In this document: one piece after another, positions 34,870 to 42,391 of the stretch
How the letters are laid out: every line of letters starts with the position of its first letter
Numbering within the stretch: position 1 is the stretch's first letter
Assembly: GCF_029623395.1 (NCBI RefSeq)
Contig: NZ_JAPYKK010000002.1
Span: 1-64,000, forward strand
Direction of reading: 5' to 3'
Length of the DNA stretch: 64,000 bases
Source of the DNA: Sphingomonas echinoides
GTDB lineage: Bacteria; Pseudomonadota; Alphaproteobacteria; Sphingomonadales; Sphingomonadaceae
Translations under genes and position numbers: made by a program
The notes under the pieces: model-generated
Database searches by the model: none
Seen by the model: only the letters and a program-made list of their open reading frames with translations
What the model was told of the DNA's origin: nothing

Positions 34870-35952
34870 ATGGAACAGGCGATGCACGACACCAATTCTG
34901 ACACGTCCACGGCAAAGCCGGGACCGACCCTGATGTTCCTGGAAGCGGAAGAGGCGCATGCTGCGGTCGAGCGGATGCTCGTCGCGAACGCCGCCGCCTT
35001 CGCCCAGCTTGGCGCCACGCTGCGCGCCGCGCCGCCGTCGCTCGTCGTGACCTGCGCGCGCGGTTCGTCCGATCATGCCGCGACTTATGCGAAATACATG
35101 ATCGAGACGCGGATCGGCATTCTGGTCGCCTCCGCCGCGCCATCGGTCGCCTCGGTCTATGCCGCCCCCGTGGCGCGCGGCAACGCGTTGTGCATCGCGA
35201 TCTCGCAGAGCGGGCGCAGCCCCGACCTCCTTGCCACGGTCACCGCGCAGAAGACCGCGGGCGCGCACGTCGTCGCGATCGTCAACGACACCACCTCCCC
35301 GCTGGCCGAGATGGCGGACACGTTGATCGCGCTGTCGGCGGGTGTCGAACGCTCGGTCGCCGCGACCAAATCCTACATCACTTCGCTCGCCGCGATCGCC
35401 GCGCTGGTCGCCGAATGGTCGCAGGAGGCCTCGCTTCAGACCGCGGTCGCCGCGCTTCCCGGCTTGCTCCGCCGCTCCTGGGCGTTCAACTGGCAGCCGG
35501 TCGGCACCGCGCTGCAGGACGCCAACAACCTGTTCGTCATCGGTCGCGGCATCGGCCTCGCGGTCGCGCAGGAAGCCGCGCTCAAGCTCAAGGAAACCTG
35601 CGGGCTCCATGCCGAGGCGTTCAGCTCGGCCGAAGTGCGCCACGGTCCGATGGCGATCGTCGGGCCGGGCTTCCCGATCATCGCCTTCGCGACCTCGGAC
35701 GTTGCGGGCGATGACGTTCGCGCGGCCTCTGCCGAATTCGCCGCGCGCGGCGCGGTCGTCTGCCTTGCCGACGCACGTGCAGATGGCGAAACCGCCTCGG
35801 CGACGGCGGTTCCCGCCGCCAAGGCGGATCCGGCGATCGAGCCGATCCTGATGATCCAGAGTTTTTACCGCATGGCGGATGCCCTGTCGCGCGCGCGCGG
35901 CTACAATCCCGATGCGCCGAGCCATCTCAGCAAGGTAACCCGCACATTATGA
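34870..35952 (+). CDS. nagB-II: SIS-type glucosamine-6-phosphate deaminase (NagB-II-like)
   Basis: A 360-residue protein with two SIS domains like the isomerase half of GlmS. It should convert glucosamine-6-phosphate to fructose-6-phosphate and ammonia. Sugar-phosphate segments are TCARGSSDHAATYAKYM (about 60-76), ISQSGRSPD (about 112-120), ERSVAATKSYITSL (about 160-173) and LKLKETCGLHAEAFSSAEVRHGP (split here as LKETCGLHAEAF and SSAEVRHGP) near 238-260. The family end SHLSKVTRTL is present. No glutamine amidotransferase domain is present, as expected for NagB-II. The ATG at 34882 is an alternative start. It overlaps nagA by 4 nt. Confidence 0.9.
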   Translation: MEQAMHDTNSDTSTAKPGPTLMFLEAEEAHAAVERMLVANAAAFAQLGATLRAAPPSLVVTCARGSSDHAATYAKYMIETRIGILVASAAPSVASVYAAPVARGNALCIAISQSGRSPDLLATVTAQKTAGAHVVAIVNDTTSPLAEMADTLIALSAGVERSVAATKSYITSLAAIAALVAEWSQEASLQTAVAALPGLLRRSWAFNWQPVGTALQDANNLFVIGRGIGLAVAQEAALKLKETCGLHAEAFSSAEVRHGPMAIVGPGFPIIAFATSDVAGDDVRAASAEFAARGAVVCLADARADGETASATAVPAAKADPAIEPILMIQSFYRMADALSRARGYNPDAPSHLSKVTRTL

Positions 35953-37106
35953 CTTCGCTCAGCTTCGTGAACGGCCATATCGTCACCGCGCACGGCGTGC
36001 AGGCCGCGGCGACGATCGACGTCGAGAACGGTGGAATCGTCGCGCTCGACGCCAATGCGGGTTCGGGGGCGATCGATCTGGATGGCGGCTGGCTGATGCC
36101 CGGGTTCATCGACACGCAGGTCAATGGCGGCGGCGGCGTGCTGTTCAACGCCGACCTCACCGTCGAGGGGATCGCGGCGATCGGCGAAGCGCATCGCCCC
36201 TATGGCACGACCAGCTATCTGCCGACTCTGATCAGCGATTCGACCGACGCGATCGCGCACGCGCTCGACGCGACCGATGCGGCGATCGCGGCGGGCGTCC
36301 CTGGCGTGGTCGGCGCGCATATCGAAGGCCCGGTCATCAACGTGTCGCGCAAGGGCATCCACGACCCGAAGCATTTCGGCACGCTCGACGACCGGCTGAT
36401 GGACGTCCTGCTCGCGCCGCGTCGCGGCCGGGTGATGGTGACGCTCGCGCCCGAAGTCGCCGCGCTCGACCGGATCGCGGCGCTCGCGCGCGCGGGCGTG
36501 CTGGTCAGCCTCGGCCATAGCGACGCGACCTATGCACAAGCCCGCGACGGCTTTGCCGCCGGGATCACCGGCGTCACGCATCTGTTCAACGCGATGTCGC
36601 CGCTGGCCCACCGCGCGCCCGGCGTGGTCGGCGCGGCGCTCGACGATCAGCAAGTCTATTGCGGTCTGATCGTCGATGGCTTCCATGTCGACGATGCGGC
36701 GCTGCGCATCGCGCTGCGCGCGCGTCCGCTCGACCGGATGATGCTGGTGTCGGATGCGATGCCGTGCGTGAACGCGCGCGTGAAGGATTTCGTGCTCCAG
36801 GGCCGCCAGATCCACGTCGAAGGCGGCCGCTGCGTCGGCACCGACGGGACGCTGGCGGGCTCGGACCTCGACATGGCGCGCGCAGTCCGCAACACCGTGG
36901 TTCAGCTCGGAATCGCGCCCGCACAGGCGGCGGCGATGGCGGCGACCAACCCGGCGGCGTTCCTCGGCCTGTCGCAGACGCACGGCAGCCTCGCGGTCGG
37001 GCAGCGCGCGGATTGGGTCGTGCTGGACGCGGACTTCAACGCGGTGTCCACGACGATCGGCGGCACGCTGAGCGAGGCCACGCGCCACCACGCCAGCGCC
37101 GCCTGA
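35949..37106 (+). CDS. nagA: N-acetylglucosamine-6-phosphate deacetylase
   Basis: A 385-residue amidohydrolase that releases acetate from GlcNAc-6-phosphate. Metal and substrate motifs are GFIDTQVNGGGGVLF near residues 50-64, AHIEGPVIN with the metal Glu near 118, GHSDAT near 188-193, THLFNAMSPL near 208-217 and the catalytic Asp in LVSDAM near 265. The ATG overlaps the SIS stop as ATGA. It converts the product of NagE transport for the SIS deaminase. Confidence 0.95.
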   Translation: MTSLSFVNGHIVTAHGVQAAATIDVENGGIVALDANAGSGAIDLDGGWLMPGFIDTQVNGGGGVLFNADLTVEGIAAIGEAHRPYGTTSYLPTLISDSTDAIAHALDATDAAIAAGVPGVVGAHIEGPVINVSRKGIHDPKHFGTLDDRLMDVLLAPRRGRVMVTLAPEVAALDRIAALARAGVLVSLGHSDATYAQARDGFAAGITGVTHLFNAMSPLAHRAPGVVGAALDDQQVYCGLIVDGFHVDDAALRIALRARPLDRMMLVSDAMPCVNARVKDFVLQGRQIHVEGGRCVGTDGTLAGSDLDMARAVRNTVVQLGIAPAQAAAMAATNPAAFLGLSQTHGSLAVGQRADWVVLDADFNAVSTTIGGTLSEATRHHASAA

Positions 37107-37139
37107 CCGCGCATCCCCTACCCCCACCGAGGAGACATC

Positions 37140-39662
37140 ATGGCGTCGATCATCCTGGCCGCCCCTTTAGAAGGTTGGGTTACGCCACTCGAGGCCGTGC
37201 CCGATCCAGTGTTTGCGGGCCGGATGATGGGCGACGGGGTAGCGATCGACCCGACCGGCGACACGCTCCACGCGCCCTGCGCCGGGCGGATCATCGGCCT
37301 CCAGGCGTCGCGCCACGCGATCACGATCGAGACCGACGACGGCGCGCAGATCCTGATCCACATCGGGATCGACACGGTCGCGCTGAACGGCACCGGCTTC
37401 ACCACACTGGTTGCCGTGGGCGACCGGGTCGCCGCGGGGGACGCGCTGATCCGCTTCGATCTCGACTTGCTGGTGCGCGAAGCCAGCGCGGTCGTCACGC
37501 CGATCCTGCTGACCGATGCGACGGGTTTCACGCTCACCGACATCGCCCCCGCCGGTTGGGTCAAGATCGGCGCGCCGCTGATGACGCTCCACACCCTGGC
37601 CGCGGAACCCGCGCCCGCCCCTGACCACAACGCCACGCCCCAAGCCGACACCACCACCACCGCGCGCCGCACGCTCCGGATCGGTTTGCCGCACGGCATC
37701 CACGCGCGCCCCGCCGCCCGGATCGCCGCACTCGCGCGCGAGACGCGCGCGACGCTCACGATCGAGAAAGACGGGCGCAGTGCGTCCGCGCGCAGCCTGA
37801 CCGGGCTGCTCGGGCTGAGCATCGCACTCGGCGACGAGATCGCCGTGGTCGCGCAGGGCGAGGATGCCGCCACCGCCGCCGATACGCTCGTCACGCTGCT
37901 CGCCTCCGGCATGAACGAAGCGCCCGATCCCGTCGTCACGGTCGTCCAGCCCGAGGATACCACGCCGCTCCCCGACGGCGCGCTCCGCGGTGTCTGTGCG
38001 GCACCGGGGCTCGCGGTCGGATTGGTCCGGCATCACCAGGTCAGCGACGTCGAGGTCCCGCGCGAAGGCCGCGGCGAAGCGACCGAACGCAGCGCGTTCG
38101 ACACCGCGCTCGCCGCACTCCGCACGGACATCGCCACCCAGTCCGCCACCCTCAAGGGGCCCGCGCGCGAGATCCTCGTCGCGCATGAAGGGCTGCTCGA
38201 CGACCCCGATCTCCACGCCGCGACCGAGGCCGGCATCGCGCGCGGCGAAAGCGCTGGCTTCGCCTGGCGCACCGCGATCCGCACGCAGGCCGACATCCTG
38301 CGCGCAGGCGGCAACGCCCGCCTCGCCGAACGCGCGGGCGATCTGCTCGATCTGGAACGCCGCCTGCTCGCGCTGCTGCTCGGCAGCACCAGCGAGCGCC
38401 ACGTCTATCCCGCCGGAACCATCCTGATCGCGGACGACCTGCTCCCATCGGACCTGATCGCGATCGCGGACGGGCTCGGCGGGCTGTGCATCGCGCGCGG
38501 GGGGCCGACCTCGCACGTCGCGATCCTCGCCGCGTCGATGGCGTTGCCCACGCTGGTCGCGGTCGGCGACGCGGCGCTCGCGATTCCGGAAGGTGCGCGG
38601 ATCGTCCTCGATGCCAATAGCGGGATCGTCCTCCCCACCCCCGACGCACGCCAGATCGCCGACGCCGAGGCCGAGCAAGCCGCCGCCGCGCGCAAACGCG
38701 CCGAAGCGCTGGCTCAGGCCTCGATCGCCTGCCACACCGCCGATGGCGTCCGGATCGAAGTCTTCGCCAATCTCGGCGCGGCGGTCGAGGCTGCCCCCGC
38801 CGTCGCGAATGGCGCCGAGGGCTGTGGGCTGCTCCGCACCGAATTCCTGTTCCTCGAACGCGACACCGCACCGACCGTCGCCGAACAGCATCACGAGTAT
38901 CAGGCGATCGCGGATGCGCTGGAAGGCCGCCCGCTGATCGTCCGGCTGCTCGACATCGGCGGGGACAAGCCCGCGCCGTATCTGGCGATGGCGCCCGAGG
39001 AAAACCCCGCGCTCGGCCTGCGCGGCATCCGCGTCGGGCTCGCGCATACCGCGTTGCTCGAGGACCAGTTGCGCGCGATCCTCGCGGTCACGCCGATCGG
39101 GCAATGCCGGATCATGCTGCCGATGATTTCGCGGGTCGAGGAAGTCCGCAGCGTCCGCCTCGTGCTGGACCGGCTGCGCGACGAGCTCGGCATCACCACC
39201 GCGATCGAGCTCGGGATCATGGTCGAGACCCCCGCCGCCGCGGTGACCGCCGACACGCTGGCGCGCGAGGCGGATTTCCTGTCGATCGGCACCAATGACC
39301 TGACGCAATATACGCTCGCGATGGACCGCGCCAATCCGGCGGTCGCCAGCGCGCTCGACGGGCTGCATCCGTCGGTGCTGCGCCTGATCGACCAGACTTG
39401 CCGGGGCGGCGCGACACGCGGTCGCTGGACCGGGGTCTGCGGCAGCCTCGCGTCGGACCCGCTCGCGGTGCCGATCCTGCTCGGCCTCGGCGTGACCGAA
39501 CTGTCCGCCGCCCCCGGCGTCGTCCCCACGATCAAGGCGTGCGTCCGCGCGCTGACGATGGAGGCGTGCCGCGATCATGCCCGCGCCGCGCTGGCATGCG
39601 CGTCCGCCACCGAAGTGCGCGCGCTCGCCCGCCGCTTTGCCGCCCAGGAGATCCCGGCATGA
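37140..39662 (+). CDS. ptsP: PTS EIIA-HPr-enzyme I fusion
   Basis: An 840-residue protein holding three phosphotransferase modules in order. Residues 1-150 are a Glc-type EIIA with active H74 in LIHIGIDTV. Residues about 175-265 are HPr with H188 in GIHARPAARI; no HPr serine-46 kinase context is evident. Residues about 285-840 are enzyme I with phosphohistidine H459 in GGPTSHVAILAAS, ARG..GLRGIRVGL-type PEP site and SIGTNDLTQYTLAMDR. It can pass phosphate from PEP to NagE without other PTS proteins. RBS GAGGAG is 5-8 nt before the ATG; it overlaps nagE by 4 nt. Confidence 0.94.
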   Translation: MASIILAAPLEGWVTPLEAVPDPVFAGRMMGDGVAIDPTGDTLHAPCAGRIIGLQASRHAITIETDDGAQILIHIGIDTVALNGTGFTTLVAVGDRVAAGDALIRFDLDLLVREASAVVTPILLTDATGFTLTDIAPAGWVKIGAPLMTLHTLAAEPAPAPDHNATPQADTTTTARRTLRIGLPHGIHARPAARIAALARETRATLTIEKDGRSASARSLTGLLGLSIALGDEIAVVAQGEDAATAADTLVTLLASGMNEAPDPVVTVVQPEDTTPLPDGALRGVCAAPGLAVGLVRHHQVSDVEVPREGRGEATERSAFDTALAALRTDIATQSATLKGPAREILVAHEGLLDDPDLHAATEAGIARGESAGFAWRTAIRTQADILRAGGNARLAERAGDLLDLERRLLALLLGSTSERHVYPAGTILIADDLLPSDLIAIADGLGGLCIARGGPTSHVAILAASMALPTLVAVGDAALAIPEGARIVLDANSGIVLPTPDARQIADAEAEQAAAARKRAEALAQASIACHTADGVRIEVFANLGAAVEAAPAVANGAEGCGLLRTEFLFLERDTAPTVAEQHHEYQAIADALEGRPLIVRLLDIGGDKPAPYLAMAPEENPALGLRGIRVGLAHTALLEDQLRAILAVTPIGQCRIMLPMISRVEEVRSVRLVLDRLRDELGITTAIELGIMVETPAAAVTADTLAREADFLSIGTNDLTQYTLAMDRANPAVASALDGLHPSVLRLIDQTCRGGATRGRWTGVCGSLASDPLAVPILLGLGVTELSAAPGVVPTIKACVRALTMEACRDHARAALACASATEVRALARRFAAQEIPA

Positions 39663-41386
39663 AGACGCTCCTCGCCGGACTCCAATCGCTCGGGCGCGCG
39701 CTGATGCTGCCGATCGCGGTACTCCCGATCGCCGGGCTGCTGCTGCGGCTCGGCCAGCCCGATCTGCTCGGCATCCCCTTCATGGGCGCGGCTGGCCAGG
39801 CGATCTTCGACCATCTTGGGCTACTGTTCGCGCTCGGCGTCGCGACCGGGTTCGCGCGCGACGGCAACGGCGCGGCGTGCCTCGCCGGGGTCACCTGCTT
39901 CCTGGTGACGACCGAGGCAGGCAAGACGTTGCTCGTCGTGCCCCCGTCCGAACTGTCGGGCTTCACCGGGCCCGCCGTCGACCTCGCCACCGCGGCGTGG
40001 AAGGCGAAGGTCATGGCGCGGCTCGACGTGCCGATCGGGATCCTGTCGGGGCTCGTCGGCGGGCTGTTCTACAACCGCTTCTCGGCGATGAAGCTGCCCG
40101 AATATCTCGCCTTCTTCGGCGGGCGGCGCTTCGTGCCGATCGTCAGCGGGCTCGCCGGGTTGGTGCTCGCCGCGATCGTCGGGTTCGCGTTCCAGGGGAT
40201 CAGCGCGGGCATCGACGCGATCAGCGTCGCGGCAACCGGCTCGGGCGCGGTCGGCGTGTTCATGTTCGGCCTGCTCAACCGGCTGCTGCTCGTCACCGGG
40301 CTCCACCATCTGCTCAACAACATCGCATGGTTCGTGGTCGGCGACTATCACGGCACGACGGGCGACCTCCGCCGCTTCTTCGCGGGCGACCCGACCGCCG
40401 GAAGCTTCATGGCGGGGTTCTTCCCGGTGATGATGTTCGGCCTCCCCGCCGCCTGTCTCGCCATGTATCACGCCGCACGGCCAGAGCGGCGCAAGGCGGT
40501 CGGCGGGATGCTGTTCAGCCTTGCGCTCACCTCGATGCTGACTGGCGTGACCGAGCCGATCGAGTTCAGCTTCATGTTCCTCGCCCCCGTGCTGTTCGGC
40601 ATCCATGCGGTGCTGACCGGACTGTCGATGGCGGTGATGGACCTGCTCGGCGTCAAGATGGGGTTCGGCTTCTCGGCCGGGCTGTTCGATTACGTCCTCA
40701 ACTTCGGCAAGGCGACCCGCCCGCTGATGCTGCTCCCGGTCGGCGCGGTGTATTTCGCGCTCTATTACGGGCTGTTCCGCTTCTTCATCGCGCGGCTCGA
40801 CCTGCAGACGCCGGGCCGCGAGCCGTTGACGGATACCCCGGTCGCGGCGGCCCCCGTCGCGGCGGGTGGGCGCGGTCAGGCGTTTACGCAGGCACTCGGC
40901 GGCGCGGGCAATCTTGCCTCGGTCGGCGCGTGCACCACGCGGTTGCGGCTGGTCGTGCGCGATCAGGCGCTGGTCGATGATGCCGCGCTCAAGGCGCTCG
41001 GCGCGCGCGGGATGATCCGCCCGTCGGCCACCGCGCTGCAAGTCGTGCTGGGTCCGGTTGCGGATATCGTAGCGGTCGAAATCCGCGATGCGATGGACGC
41101 CGGGGTGGTGGCTCCTGTCGCCGCGGTCGTCGCCCCCGCCGTGGAGGAAGCACCCGCCCCGACGCTGACCCTCGCACCGGCGCTGGCAACGGCACTGGGC
41201 GGTACAGACAATGTCGCGGACAGCACGCAATATCATGGTCGCCTGCGCGTCACCGTTCGCGATGGCGCGCGCGTGAACGATGCTGCGCTGGAGGCGCTCG
41301 GCGTCCACGGCGTCGCACGTCCTGCGCAGGGCGTGCTTCATCTGCTTGGCGACGAAGCGGTGCTGGGTCGTCTCGCAAGCGCGTAA
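39659..41386 (+). CDS. nagE: PTS N-acetylglucosamine transporter EIIBC (NagE)
   Basis: A 575-residue inner-membrane transporter that brings in GlcNAc as GlcNAc-6-phosphate. The EIIC domain (1 to about 375) has LGVATGFARDGNGAA, GLHHLLNN, FGLPAACLAMYH and the substrate motif GVTEPIEFSFMFLAP. EIIB follows with active C425 in ASVGACTTRLRL. A second EIIB-like repeat (about 500-570) has Tyr525 in place of the cysteine and cannot be phosphorylated at that point. EIIA comes from the adjacent fusion. The ATG overlaps the fusion stop as ATGA. Confidence 0.93.
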   Translation: MKTLLAGLQSLGRALMLPIAVLPIAGLLLRLGQPDLLGIPFMGAAGQAIFDHLGLLFALGVATGFARDGNGAACLAGVTCFLVTTEAGKTLLVVPPSELSGFTGPAVDLATAAWKAKVMARLDVPIGILSGLVGGLFYNRFSAMKLPEYLAFFGGRRFVPIVSGLAGLVLAAIVGFAFQGISAGIDAISVAATGSGAVGVFMFGLLNRLLLVTGLHHLLNNIAWFVVGDYHGTTGDLRRFFAGDPTAGSFMAGFFPVMMFGLPAACLAMYHAARPERRKAVGGMLFSLALTSMLTGVTEPIEFSFMFLAPVLFGIHAVLTGLSMAVMDLLGVKMGFGFSAGLFDYVLNFGKATRPLMLLPVGAVYFALYYGLFRFFIARLDLQTPGREPLTDTPVAAAPVAAGGRGQAFTQALGGAGNLASVGACTTRLRLVVRDQALVDDAALKALGARGMIRPSATALQVVLGPVADIVAVEIRDAMDAGVVAPVAAVVAPAVEEAPAPTLTLAPALATALGGTDNVADSTQYHGRLRVTVRDGARVNDAALEALGVHGVARPAQGVLHLLGDEAVLGRLASA

Positions 41387-41465
41387 CGCCCCACCGCGAA
41401 CGCCCTCGCGGACCGGCAAGCGTAAACGGGGTGACGACGATCGTCGCGCACCTTAAGGCGACGTC

Positions 41466-42356
41466 ATGGCCAACCTTGTCTGGATACCGGCGACGCTGTT
41501 GGCAGCGACCTTCCAGGTCGGTCGCAATGCCCTGCAGCGCAGCGTCATGACGACCTCCGGCCCGTGGGGCGCAACCCTCGTGCGCTTCCTGTTCGGCCTG
41601 CCGTTTTCTGTCGTCTTCGTGCTGCTGGCATTGCTGGTCGTCCCGAATGGCGCGCTGCATTGGTCGGGCGCATTTTGGGCGTCGGCAACGGTCGGGGCAG
41701 CAAGCCAGATCCTCGCGACCGCCGCGCTGTTGAACGCAATGCATCGTTCCGGCTTTGCGGTCGGCACGGCGCTCCAGCAAAGCTCGCTGCCGCTGGCGGC
41801 GCTGCTCGGGCTGGTCATCTACGACGATCGGATCAGCGGCATTGCGTGGCTGGGTGTGGGAATTACGACGGTCGGGCTTGCCGCGCTGAGCTGGCCTTCG
41901 CCACGGCAGCTTGGCGCCTCGCTGTCCGGGGCGGCGTTCGGTCTGGGGTCGGGCTTGTTCTTCGGGTTTTCGCTCAACGCGTTCCGGCACGCCGCCCTCG
42001 CGCTCGATGCGCAGCATCCGATCTTCGCCGCGATCGTCTGCGTCGCCGTGGTGCAGGCGATGCAGACCGCCTTCATGGTCCTGTTCCTGGCGTGGCGCGA
42101 CCCGGCCACGCTTGCCAACGTGCTGCGCGCCTGGCGACCGTCGCTGGGTGCCGGATTGTGCGGCGCGTGCGCTTCGGTCGGGTGGTTCGTGGCGCTTGCG
42201 CTCTCACCGGCTGCACCCGTCCGCGCGCTCGGCATCATCGAGGCGCCGATCGCCGCCATCGCCGGACACAGGTTCTTCCGCGAGACGATGAGCGCCCGGC
42301 AGATTGTCGCAGGCACCGCGATCATCCTTGGCGTATTGCTCACCTCGCTTTTCTAA
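41466..42356 (+). CDS. EamA/DMT-type membrane transporter
   Basis: A 296-residue drug/metabolite-transporter superfamily protein with about ten hydrophobic helices in two halves. Typical parts are GPWGATLVRFLFGLPFSVVF, AALLNAMHRSGFAVGTALQQ and GIIEAPIAAIAGHRFFRETM, the last matching the EamA motif before the final helix. It has 79 nt of spacing from nagE and its own gap, so regulation may differ. It might export a sugar-derived metabolite or amine, but nothing in the sequence shows the substrate. Confidence 0.85.
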   Translation: MANLVWIPATLLAATFQVGRNALQRSVMTTSGPWGATLVRFLFGLPFSVVFVLLALLVVPNGALHWSGAFWASATVGAASQILATAALLNAMHRSGFAVGTALQQSSLPLAALLGLVIYDDRISGIAWLGVGITTVGLAALSWPSPRQLGASLSGAAFGLGSGLFFGFSLNAFRHAALALDAQHPIFAAIVCVAVVQAMQTAFMVLFLAWRDPATLANVLRAWRPSLGAGLCGACASVGWFVALALSPAAPVRALGIIEAPIAAIAGHRFFRETMSARQIVAGTAIILGVLLTSLF

Positions 42357-42391
42357 AAGTCGGGCTTGCGGCTTTTGGCGGGGTGCGCGAC

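Noticed and set aside
37140..39662. EIIA-HPr-EI fusion as a sign of a frameshift-joined set of genes
   Set aside because: This three-module architecture is well known in GlcNAc PTS loci of proteobacteria, and all three histidines are intact.
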